A stretch of 64,000 bases of DNA, taken from assembly GCF_043290135.1 (NCBI RefSeq), contig NC_134702.1:83549817-83613816 (forward strand). The letters are read 5' to 3'. The stretch is from Rhipicephalus microplus. Taxonomy: Eukaryota > Arthropoda > Arachnida > Ixodida > Ixodidae. The notes beneath the pieces were generated by a model that saw only the letters and a program-made list of their open reading frames with translations, did not search any database and was not told the origin of the DNA. The position numbers and the translations under genes are program-made. This document shows, in pieces, positions 60,401-64,000 of this stretch. Position 1 is the first letter of the stretch. Each line of letters begins with the position of its first letter.

Positions 60401-63400
60401 AGCACCACTTTCAGGTTCACGGCAAAGGCGTCACGCGAACTCCCGCTGTCGTAGCTTCTGCTTGCACCGCGGCCGCCATCTGACGCGACCCGCTTCGACG
60501 AGTACGCGGACGAAAGGATGCTCTCCGAGCACTCCGCATTCTCGCAGTGTAGCTCCAGAAACGCCGAAAGGCCTTTCCGCTTTTTATTCGGTGCCCGAAC
60601 TGCGAGTTTACTCTCGTGACAAACGGGGCATGCCGCGCCTGCGACGACGGCCGTCAATGCACCCAACTCGCACAGCACTACGCTTTCGGCACGATCGGCA
60701 TTCGGCCTGACGTCGTTTTCGAATAACGCGATCTTTTTCTGCGATGCACTCACAAAATTCACTGCAGCGTTGATCTCGTCGTCGCAGTTGCCATGGTCGA
60801 CGTTGCCGTGGTCGATTTTAGGCCTACCGGCCGCTGGCCCGTCGCGGACATTTTCGTTGGCGGTGGCTTTCTTGTACGTCCTCCGCCGCTTCCCTCTGAA
60901 CTTGTTCTTACTTCTGTATTTCCGATGGTCGGCAACGGCCTTTTTCGGGCTTGCCATCGCACGAAAACAGCGAAAAATAACTCCGGAAAACAGTGAAGCG
61001 AACTACGGCAAGAAAACACGGGTGCTGTCAGCCAATGGCGGCCCTGCGTTAGTGGCGCGCGGTTTGAAACGGCGGGAAAAGACTGTTTTTGTTGCTTCTT
61101 TTTAGATTTTTCGTGAACGTACGAGACTTCAAGAACCGGGATCGTGGAGAGTAAGGACAACTCTACACGAGCCAGCGGCCGCAATATGGCGGACAGCTCT
61201 CTTCGCGGCCCCGCGAGCACGCGAACAGCAGCCCGTTTTGTGTAAATTTCGTGATGCCGCGCGTCACTGCCGCTCACTCAGACGCGTTTTTCACTGACTT
61301 CTGATGCTTATTTCGCTGTGATATTTTCAGATGTCAAAATATAATGTATAAAGATGATAAAGCAACAAAAAACAGAAAAGGTGAAATTTGGAAAAAAAAC
61401 GCGACTTTTCGACCCGCGTCTCCCCTTAACAAAACAAGCCTGCATTTATTTGTTTTACTTTGTATGTTGCTAACAACATCTTAAAACAAATCCTGGTGAT
61501 TTCTGCAGCCATCAGCCAGCCACTTCCAGACCATGAGACTAGTGGAGGTGCAAAGTCGGAAAGGTTACACCGGCAGTTCACTGTGCGTGTTGAACTTATC
61601 CAGCGTGCCTTCTGTCACACACTGAGCCCCCAGGCAATAAGATCAACCTGCTGCGACCAAGTTTAGCGCCACTTATCAACAAGCAGCTTTCAAAGGCTCT
61701 GCCACATGTACACATGTGATGTGCAGTGAGAGTGTTACGGCAGTTCTCCAAATATCAGCAGTTTGCAGAAACGCATATGCATGTGCGGCAGGAGAATACC
61801 GTTGCCGATTTTCCGGGAAATTGTATTTTAGCCTTCTCAGCAGGCCTTCGAACGAAATATTTTGAACAAAATATTGTACTTCATATAAATCTGCAATACT
61901 TTCCTCACAAATGCACAAACAAGAGTGAGAATGGCATACAAACTGCAAATTCTATAACACTCCATAAATCTAAAACAACTCAATTAAGATGAAAACGTAC
62001 CAGCTTTACAGATTCGTTGTACATGGCAATGAATTGTTTTGCCAGAGGTATTTCATCAATCTTGAAGGATACTCCAGTGAAGCTCAGCTGGCGAGCCATA
62101 TACATGCCTCTCAACTGCAAGGCAAAACAAAAACTGGGTAAGTGCTTACTGAAAAAGCTGCAAAATGAATATTTTCACAGTGATCGGACAATGAGTAATT
62201 ATGACAGTCTGGCTGAATTTTATTGTGATAACAATTATATGGACACACTTGACGGGTTTTCAGCATCGCTACCATGTCCCACATAAAGTCCATATTGATA
62301 ACATAGCCCTTGCATTTATGTTCAGCCACGGCTAAAAGCCCACGAGCAGAGGTGACGCAGCTGAAGCAGAGAGATTGAACGAGCCAGCCCATCTTCACCG
62401 CTCAGACAATGCATGCAATTACATCACCCCACTCGGGAAGCCTGCCGTCACGCTGTTCTGTGTACACTGCAACCTGCAATCTCCAGCACCAAGCGTTTTT
62501 TAAGCACCCGTAATGACACACCTTGTTAATTTCGTGCCACTACCATCGGTGAAGACAGCCCATGCACCTGGCAAGACATCACTTATGGCAACACAGGATT
62601 GTTGCTGAATGCATCGATGTATCAGGGAGACAACACTCCCGGCACAAAGCATTAGTACAGTTGGCACAATGCAAGCCACCCATTGTCCACACCTCACAAT
62701 TAAATTTCGACAACATAATTCAGACGTACAGTCATCCAATAAAATAATGCACTATTAAATATAATTTTCAAGAAAACACGGGTATGCGCTGCACCTAGAG
62801 CTTTCCACTCAAATAAAGAAAGAGAGAAAAGGCCTTGCTGGTACACAAAGGTTTACAAAGTAAATAATCGTATTGATTATCAAGGGACAGTAAACCCACA
62901 AGTTTCATTCCCTAACCAGAAAGCATGGCAAACATTTATGTTTTCTTAGGCAGAATCGATTACAATAGAAACCTGGAATGCCCATTAATATGTTTCTGAT
63001 AAGTGCTAACAACATAATTGATTGATTGATATGTGGGGTTTAACGTCCCAAAACCACTATATGATTATGAGAGACGCCGTAGTGGAGGGCTCCGGAAATT
63101 TAGACCACCTGGGGTTCTTTTACGTGCACCCAAATCTGAGCACACGGGCCTACAACATTTCCGCCTCCATCGGAAATGCAGCCGCCGCAGCCGGGATTCG
63201 AACCCGCGCCCTGCGGGTCAGTAGCCGAGTACCTTAGCCACTAGACCACCGCGGCGGGGCGTGCTAACAACATAAAACTTAGCTGGCATGTCAACCCACT
63301 CGTGTCGTGTGCCTGGTTATTCGAAGTTCAGCGTCCATAATTTTATAAGTAAACTGCCAAAGAAAAGACATCCTTCGCAGTGGCCAGCGAATTCGTAAGA

Positions 63401-63678
63401 TACTGTTTTCAGCTTTCTTTCTAAATCAGGGAAGCACAGGTGCACGTAACAGGCCATCAGCTTCTCAGTACAACTAGGGGAAACGGAAATCCAGCACACA
63501 GCCTCACAAAGCTCTGCATTCTAAAGGCTCACCTTCATGTCCATGGCGACCAACTCCATGGCCCCAACGCCTCGCTTTTCGACAGCTGAAATGAAATCCG
63601 AGAACTCCCGGAACGGTGTTCCCTCACCCCAGATGCCTAGGCGAGTCATGTAGGCCATGTTCTTTGGCTCGGAGGCAC
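39394..63678 (-). CDS. SBNO1: Strawberry notch homologue, 3' part of gene (17 exons in window)
   Basis: Strawberry notch proteins are nuclear SF2 DExD/H helicase-like co-regulators acting with Notch, EGFR and Hippo signalling. Seventeen exons with consistent phases give the C-terminal 882 residues; the human protein is about 1,390, so the N-terminal third with the DExD motifs is beyond 64000. In order: [12 protein letters not shown], the [19 protein letters not shown] helix block, an acidic/serine linker, a Lys-rich nuclear-localisation-like stretch, [18 protein letters not shown], helicase motif V ([10 protein letters not shown]), motif VI ([10 protein letters not shown] with its arginines), the [17 protein letters not shown] and [11 protein letters not shown] blocks, YRPNTG and a C-terminal [17 protein letters not shown] block. 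One intron uses a GC donor. Introns are loaded with transposons. The spacing of the family motifs is normal, so I expect a functional gene. Confidence 0.95.
39480..40518 (-). other. SBNO intron before last exon
   Basis: GT-AG intron of 1.04 kb. Contains a 148-bp RTE-like LINE fragment; otherwise nothing recognised. Confidence 0.8.
40353..40500 (-). mobile_element. RTE-like LINE fragment
   Basis: Minus-strand translation [20 protein letters not shown] followed by [12 protein letters not shown] aligns with the LSYGAETWRLTKRVQLRLRT ... AMERKMVGVTLR block of the LINE at 12406-12977. Short, internal fragment with no own ends. Confidence 0.7.
40519..40718 (-). CDS. SBNO1: SBNO exon
   Basis: Encodes [40 protein letters not shown] and [13 protein letters not shown]. 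This is the conserved C-terminal block of strawberry notch. Phase 2 in (split Trp), phase 1 out (split Gly); donor gtgagt. Confidence 0.93.
40719..44703 (-). other. SBNO intron, 4.0 kb
   Basis: Contains a TTAA-type MITE candidate (40964-41538). At 42664 a lone Tigger-like end (cagtcaaacccattcataac) has no partner found. At 42895-43140 a stretch ends in aaataaataataaataaata, possibly a retrotransposon 3' end. Minus-strand frame 43494-44015 (173 codons) has no recognisable domain. No exon found. Confidence 0.7.
40964..41538. mobile_element. Candidate TTAA-type MITE, 575 bp
   Basis: Left end aggggtgctgaacaa after ttaa (40960-40963); right end ttgttcagccttgct. Only the inner nine bases pair perfectly and the right flank is tcag, so the right boundary is uncertain. 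The long minus-strand frame inside (187 codons) has no known domain. Confidence 0.4.
44704..44780 (-). CDS. SBNO1: SBNO exon
   Basis: Encodes [20 protein letters not shown] and CSHIYW. Aligns with the family's HWxxQYxSSxxTCxHxYW segment. Acceptor cccgatttgcag, donor ctggtaagt, phase 2 out. Confidence 0.9.
44880..45035 (-). CDS. SBNO1: SBNO exon followed by a GC splice donor
   Basis: 52 codons ending [12 protein letters not shown] ... LKSKYKK, with the diagnostic YRPNTG motif. Its donor is aag|gcaagt, a GC-AG intron with the otherwise perfect consensus that GC donors need. No GT donor nearby keeps the frame. Acceptor ggcccgtgcag. Confidence 0.9.
45589..45998 (-). CDS. SBNO1: SBNO exon (largest in window)
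   Basis: 136 full codons: [58 protein letters not shown] and [18 protein letters not shown] ending in YYLSNQ. These are hallmark strawberry notch blocks outside the helicase core. Phase 1 in, phase 0 out. Confidence 0.95.
46096..46198 (-). CDS. SBNO1: SBNO exon
   Basis: Encodes [20 protein letters not shown] followed by [14 protein letters not shown]. It links the helicase C domain to the following domain. Acceptor ttgttcgcag, donor gtcagt, phase 1 out. Confidence 0.92.
46274..46345 (-). CDS. SBNO1: SBNO exon
   Basis: 24 codons: [24 protein letters not shown], highly conserved in the family. Acceptor gtattcag, donor gtgtgc, phase 0 both sides. Confidence 0.93.
46439..46551 (-). CDS. SBNO1: SBNO exon (helicase motif VI)
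   Basis: Encodes [37 protein letters not shown]. The RTHRSNQ core carries the arginines of SF2 motif VI, and the motif is split by the preceding intron after QFG. Donor gtaagg, phase 0 out. Confidence 0.95.
46646..46781 (-). CDS. SBNO1: SBNO exon (helicase motif V)
   Basis: Encodes [20 protein letters not shown] and [35 protein letters not shown] is motif V. Acceptor cctttgcag, donor ttggtaaaa, phase 1 out. Confidence 0.95.
46782..47415 (-). other. SBNO intron, 0.6 kb
   Basis: AT-rich GT-AG intron; nothing recognised in it. Confidence 0.8.
47416..47547 (-). CDS. SBNO1: SBNO exon
   Basis: 44 codons: [44 protein letters not shown]. Phase 0 on both sides, acceptor gtgtgctgcag, donor gtgtgt. 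It begins with ATG by chance; the preceding exon ends in NVAE, as expected for NVAEMTGRKGR. Confidence 0.94.
49186..49345 (+). repeat. Repeat family X, copy 1 left part (split by nested insertion)
   Basis: Starts taccgtatttacgcgatcgt and ends at gcaca gctttcaag just before the pogo-like element. It matches, inverted, 51733-52025. The sequence resumes at 50307 with gctgtaaagccacctt, matching the continuation in copy 2. The outer end resembles a pogo-type terminus (ccgtatttac). Confidence 0.7.
49346..50304 (-). mobile_element. pogo-like DNA transposon remnant, 959 bp, nested
   Basis: Imperfect inverted ends ccgtatttacttgaaaatag and the complement of ctatattcaaataaatacag, with TA on both sides (49344-49345, 50305-50306). 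The minus strand keeps a DNA-binding-domain-like piece near 49610-49740 ([20 protein letters not shown] then RRSAFRG), as in pogo-family N-terminal HTH domains of the Brinker type. No catalytic core remains. A 2-bp TA target duplication is supported by comparison with family X copy 2. Confidence 0.7.
50691..50863 (-). CDS. SBNO1: SBNO exon
   Basis: Encodes [40 protein letters not shown] and [16 protein letters not shown], the invariant segment preceding the helicase C motifs. Acceptor gttctgcag; donor gtgggt, phase 0 out. Reading past the donor gives only 7 codons to a stop. Confidence 0.94.
51085..51545 (+). repeat. AT-rich dispersed repeat, copy C
   Basis: Starts gtgcgaatattcgtgccatt; includes gtttgaaatgaatgagtagg, ggttgtactgcagtggagac, gcgaatacacccatccag and ends near gttgcttcctctttaaac. 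Same family as copies A and B. Confidence 0.65.
51670..51690. repeat. CA dinucleotide microsatellite
   Basis: About ten CA units in a row; likely length-variable. Confidence 0.95.
51733..52025 (-). repeat. Repeat family X, copy 2 (without the nested pogo insertion)
   Basis: On the minus strand it matches 49186-49345 (caaatctgaagttggg, ggtcgacctagaatc, aaagctagctttcctgcaca) and then 50307 onward (taaagccacctt). Where copy 1 has the pogo-like element, copy 2 reads aagcctgttcgttaaagcc, i.e. it is an empty site. Confidence 0.7.
51780..51927. repeat. 74-bp tandem duplication (2 copies)
   Basis: Starting taacgaacaggcttaaaag, the unit recurs at 51854 with no difference seen over its length, and the next base run (taac) restarts at 51928. 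Copy 1 of family X has only one unit, so this is a local, recent duplication. Confidence 0.92.
52154..52186 (-). ncRNA. Candidate hammerhead ribozyme core (minus copy)
   Basis: On the minus strand: CTGAGGA (fits CUGANGA), then a 7-bp stem II with 3-base loop (gggaccg agt cggtctc, one G-U pair), then GAAA and the self-complementary ACGT of a very short stem III, then the C of the cleavage site followed by ggg that pairs with the ccc before CTGA (stem I). One extra A lies between CTGAGGA and stem II. The short stem III suggests action as a dimer, as described for Penelope hammerheads. The TGA of the core is also the stop codon of the upstream frame. Confidence 0.6.
52183..52457 (-). pseudogene. 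Penelope-like GIY-YIG endonuclease, C-terminal fragment
   Basis: The minus-strand frame from the spacer reads [17 protein letters not shown], then [20 protein letters not shown] and [16 protein letters not shown], and ends MTKTVTP-stop at 52183-52185. The pattern LAEHxxxxxHxIDxD ... RxxxESWHI ... NRxxGxxPxxY is the C-terminal region of Penelope-like reverse transcriptase-endonucleases. Reverse transcriptase is absent. The open frame continues into the right arm (up to 52515), but that part is the antisense of the inverted repeat, not protein. Confidence 0.75.
52519..52551 (+). ncRNA. Candidate hammerhead ribozyme core (plus copy)
   Basis: Identical core to the minus-strand copy, in the right arm: ctgagga at 52519-52525, stem II 52527-52543, gaaacgtc at 52544-52551, flanked by accccc and gggctc. 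No base differs from the minus copy in the core, so both would fold alike. Confidence 0.6.
52830..52922 (-). CDS. SBNO1: SBNO exon (Lys-rich)
   Basis: Encodes [32 protein letters not shown] basic stretch that could act as a nuclear localisation signal; the family has a similar DPWxxRK...KKKKK run here. Acceptor cccttttcag, donor gtaagt, phase 1 in and out. Confidence 0.88.
53196..53554 (-). CDS. SBNO1: SBNO exon (acidic/serine linker)
   Basis: 119 codons: [20 protein letters not shown] (family-conserved), then a low-complexity Ser/Asp/Glu stretch ending [12 protein letters not shown]. The linker is poorly conserved except DFNPF. Likely disordered and phosphorylated (inference). Acceptor gcatatgcag; donor gttagt, phase 1 out. 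Confidence 0.93.
54213..55525 (+). pseudogene. Tigger transposase pseudogene
   Basis: N-terminal CENP-B-type helix-turn-helix ([35 protein letters not shown]) stops at 54420-54422. The second HTH and the linker up to the catalytic domain are gone, replaced by palindromic sequence. The first catalytic aspartate ([18 protein letters not shown], 54528-54580) is present, followed by a frameshift near 54590. The region of the second aspartate (expected as LLLVDNCTAH) is mutated with a stop near 54857. The third ([11 protein letters not shown]) and the C-terminus to about 55525 are readable. Cannot make an active enzyme. Confidence 0.88.
54422..54485. repeat. Double palindrome inside the Tigger copy
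   Basis: 54422-54445 is a perfect 24-bp palindrome (half-site aactgacatcag). Then 54449-54464 (tgtcttgctgatgtca) and 54470-54485 are exact reverse complements around a 5-base loop. All parts share tgacatcag/ctgatgtca, as if one short motif was copied back and forth at a deletion junction. Confidence 0.92.
56014..56768. mobile_element. Probable solo LTR, 755 bp
   Basis: A GC-rich block in AT-rich surroundings begins tgtgaggatctgaggcg and ends agcggggtcacca, i.e. TG...CA ends. It is flanked by tgacgc (56008-56013) and taacgc (56769-56774), a 6-bp direct repeat with one difference. No internal coding, so a solo LTR is the simplest reading; a single diagnostic TG/CA is weak evidence. Confidence 0.45.
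57024..57121 (-). CDS. SBNO1: SBNO exon
   Basis: Encodes [32 protein letters not shown] and the start of a split Lys codon. Matches the family's [11 protein letters not shown] motif. Acceptor cttccttcag, donor gtgagt, phase 2 out. Confidence 0.93.
57448..57631. mobile_element. Tigger-type MITE, 184 bp
   Basis: Left end cagtagaacccctttataag, right-end complement cagtcgaacctctttagaag; TA on both sides (57446-57447, 57632-57633). Internal sequence is a series of cttataag-like motifs; no coding. In an SBNO intron. Confidence 0.75.
57763..57945 (-). CDS. SBNO1: SBNO exon
   Basis: 61 codons: [61 protein letters not shown]. Strongly conserved ([21 protein letters not shown]). Phase 0 both sides. 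Confidence 0.95.
58067..58310 (-). mobile_element. Tick SINE (Ruka type), full length
   Basis: Complete minus-strand copy, tail ttgattgattgatatgtggt to head. Flanked by cttttcagat (58057-58066) and cttttcggat (58311-58320), a 10-bp target duplication with one change. Slightly diverged from the consensus implied by the other copies. Confidence 0.9.
58470..61425 (-). mobile_element. Kolobok-like DNA transposon, 2,956 bp, apparently complete
   Basis: Ends ggggagacgc and gcgtctcccc are perfect over 10 bp and continue imperfectly for about 9 more (tcgaaa shared). Both sides carry ttaa (58466-58469, 61426-61429), the TTAA target duplication of Kolobok and piggyBac elements. A single full-length transposase frame runs on the minus strand. 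A sequencing or assembly artefact is unlikely because ends, target and gene agree. Confidence 0.88.
59092..60957 (-). CDS. DDE transposase, Kolobok/Mutator-like, intact 621 codons
   Basis: Catalyses cut-and-paste transposition. Parts: a basic N-terminus ([15 protein letters not shown], residues 12-26), a zinc-knuckle-like region (CPVC at 110-113, HCENAEC at 137-143), then the catalytic core: DGTWQKRGH with the first Asp at 256, SDGDSKA with the second near 353-355, and [11 protein letters not shown] with the Glu at 513. The DGTWQKRGH and CLHGKTQN blocks are those I associate with Kolobok-type (Mutator-like fold) transposases; TTAA flanks favour Kolobok over Mutator proper. The ATG at 60955-60957 follows the right-hand end by about 470 bp, room for a promoter. 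No stop or frameshift, so possibly active or very recent. It is intronic and in the same orientation as SBNO. Confidence 0.85.
   Translation of the reverse strand: MASPKKAVADHRKYRSKNKFRGKRRRTYKKATANENVRDGPAAGRPKIDHGNVDHGNCDDEINAAVNFVSASQKKIALFENDVRPNADRAESVVLCELGALTAVVAGAACPVCHESKLAVRAPNKKRKGLSAFLELHCENAECSESILSSAYSSKRVASDGGRGASRSYDSGSSRDAFAVNLKVVLAARAVGIGHEQLSRFCAVVGLPNPMHHKTFHAIGKKIHSAAVKAVCENMQRARSVTKEVAGNSDVPVMFDGTWQKRGHKSHNGVGTVVSLDTGLCLDYEVLSNFCLACSLHNDMGGDEETWQAFHHPVCEKNCDCSSHAMEAEAAVRIWQRTVDYETPLRFTIFLSDGDSKAYNGVCDANVYPDTPIEKEECTNHVAKRLGTGLRKLPTPLPRGEKLKETTIQKLQTYFQVAIVNNRGNVHKMYTAIWASCLHSCSTDGAGSHKFCPAGPDSWCKHRRAEAQGQPAPCHTPLLTKAQGLAVLPIYKRLTDAKLLARCLHGKTQNAAESLNSKIWLLCPKTRFASRTAVETATAIAVLWFNRGHASFEKVLEELGVLPSEALVTLSDRRDSMRMHKMNVRQTAEARAHRRSAAKRARVEESCRTSREGKTYGAGEF
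62001..62114 (-). CDS. SBNO1: SBNO exon
   Basis: 38 codons: [38 protein letters not shown]. Conserved ARQLSFTGV block. Acceptor tgccttgcag, donor ctggtacgt, phase 0 both sides. Confidence 0.94.
62115..63532 (-). other. SBNO intron, 1.4 kb
   Basis: Contains a full SINE (63018-63260). On the minus strand near 62540-62580 a lone AVFTDGSG resembles an RNase H start but has no further support. Confidence 0.8.
63018..63260 (-). mobile_element. Tick SINE (Ruka type), full length, youngest copy
   Basis: Complete element with head (A-box region ccttagccactagacc on the plus strand), B box (ccgggattcgaacccgc region) and tail attgattgattgatatg. The target gtgctaacaacataa is duplicated perfectly over 15 bp (63003-63017 and 63261-63275). 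Perfect target copies suggest recent insertion. Confidence 0.95.
63533..63678 (-). CDS. SBNO1: SBNO first exon in window
   Basis: After two bases of a split codon it encodes [48 protein letters not shown]. Matches the conserved [10 protein letters not shown] region that follows the DExD part. Acceptor tttctctgcag, phase 1 in; donor gtgagc, phase 0 out. Confidence 0.94.
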
Positions 63679-64000
63679 CTGCAGAGAAAACACACATCCA
63701 ACCGTGGCAAAAAGTCACCTTGCCGGCTGAGAAGTCTCACCCTTCCAAGGTAGCAAACTCAACACAACAGCAATGTCTAAAGTTATCGTAAAAAATCCCG
63801 AGCAAGACTCCTCCTAAGGTGAAAAATTTGTAGGGGGGGGGGGGGGGATGTCTAGTTTGGTCTAGATCAAAACTGAATATGGCAACAGAGGAGCCACTAA
63901 GAATTCAAAGTGCACACCAGTGCTTCTAATGAAAAGTGTTTATGAATAGACATGCATTTACTATTTTTACTGATCCAGAGGGAATCCTTGTGCAAAGTTT
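63679..64000 (-). other. SBNO upstream intron, cut by window edge
   Basis: Intronic sequence upstream of the exon at 63678. A poly-G run of 15 is at 63833-63847. No exon seen. Confidence 0.8.

Larger units (their letters stand above)
57946..62000 (-). other. SBNO intron, 4.1 kb
   Basis: Holds a full SINE (58067-58310) and the complete Kolobok-like transposon (58470-61425). 61440-61990 shows nothing I can name. Confidence 0.85.

Noticed and set aside
62500..62739. Minus-strand AVFTDGSG resembling a retroelement RNase H start
   Set aside because: Only about eight residues fit; no catalytic continuation or neighbouring polymerase, so chance cannot be excluded.
1..64000. CRISPR arrays, bacterial operons, prophage or viral genes
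   Set aside because: No regularly spaced repeats, ribosome-binding-site-led gene clusters or viral hallmark proteins were seen; gene structure is eukaryotic throughout.

Overview
The window looks like nuclear DNA of a hard tick (Ixodidae, probably a metastriate such as Rhipicephalus, Dermacentor or Hyalomma). Three things point there: short exons with long introns, arthropod-like protein sequences, and many copies of a tRNA-headed SINE of about 243 bp that I recognise as the tick Ruka-type element. No bacterial, organellar or viral gene was recognised.

Three host genes can be read. (1) 7768-7943, minus strand: first coding exon of Nemo-like kinase (NLK/nemo). It ends in the start of the kinase glycine loop at a clean splice donor, and the rest of the gene lies beyond the left edge. 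(2) 10095-29021, plus strand: a complete seven-exon RILP-like gene (RILPL1/2 family) of 377 codons. Exon phases agree throughout, with an RH1 region, coiled coils and an RH2 Rab-binding region. (3) 63678-39394, minus strand: the last 17 coding exons of strawberry notch (SBNO), about 882 residues including the C-terminal helicase half. Its 5' part lies beyond the right edge. NLK and RILPL are divergent across about 2.15 kb. RILPL and SBNO are convergent across about 10.4 kb without a recognisable gene.

The rest is mobile DNA. The SBNO introns hold an apparently intact 621-codon DDE transposase inside a 2,956-bp element with inverted ends flanked by TTAA (Kolobok-like), a decayed Tigger copy with a palindromic scar, a probable solo LTR, a pogo-like element nested in another repeat, and the 3' end of a Penelope-like element. 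The Penelope-like fragment is folded into a 136-bp inverted repeat whose two arms each carry a candidate hammerhead ribozyme. RILPL introns and the intergenic space hold SINEs, an RTE-like LINE end, Tigger-type MITEs and TTAA-flanked MITEs whose ends begin AGGG.

The host genes do not form an operon-like unit. NLK and strawberry notch both act in developmental signalling and transcription, and RILPL acts in Rab-dependent trafficking. I see no sequence sign that they are functionally linked. The most unusual signals are the double hammerhead arrangement, the intact TTAA-type transposon beside several TTAA-flanked MITE families, and the nested insertion that can be checked against a sister empty site.
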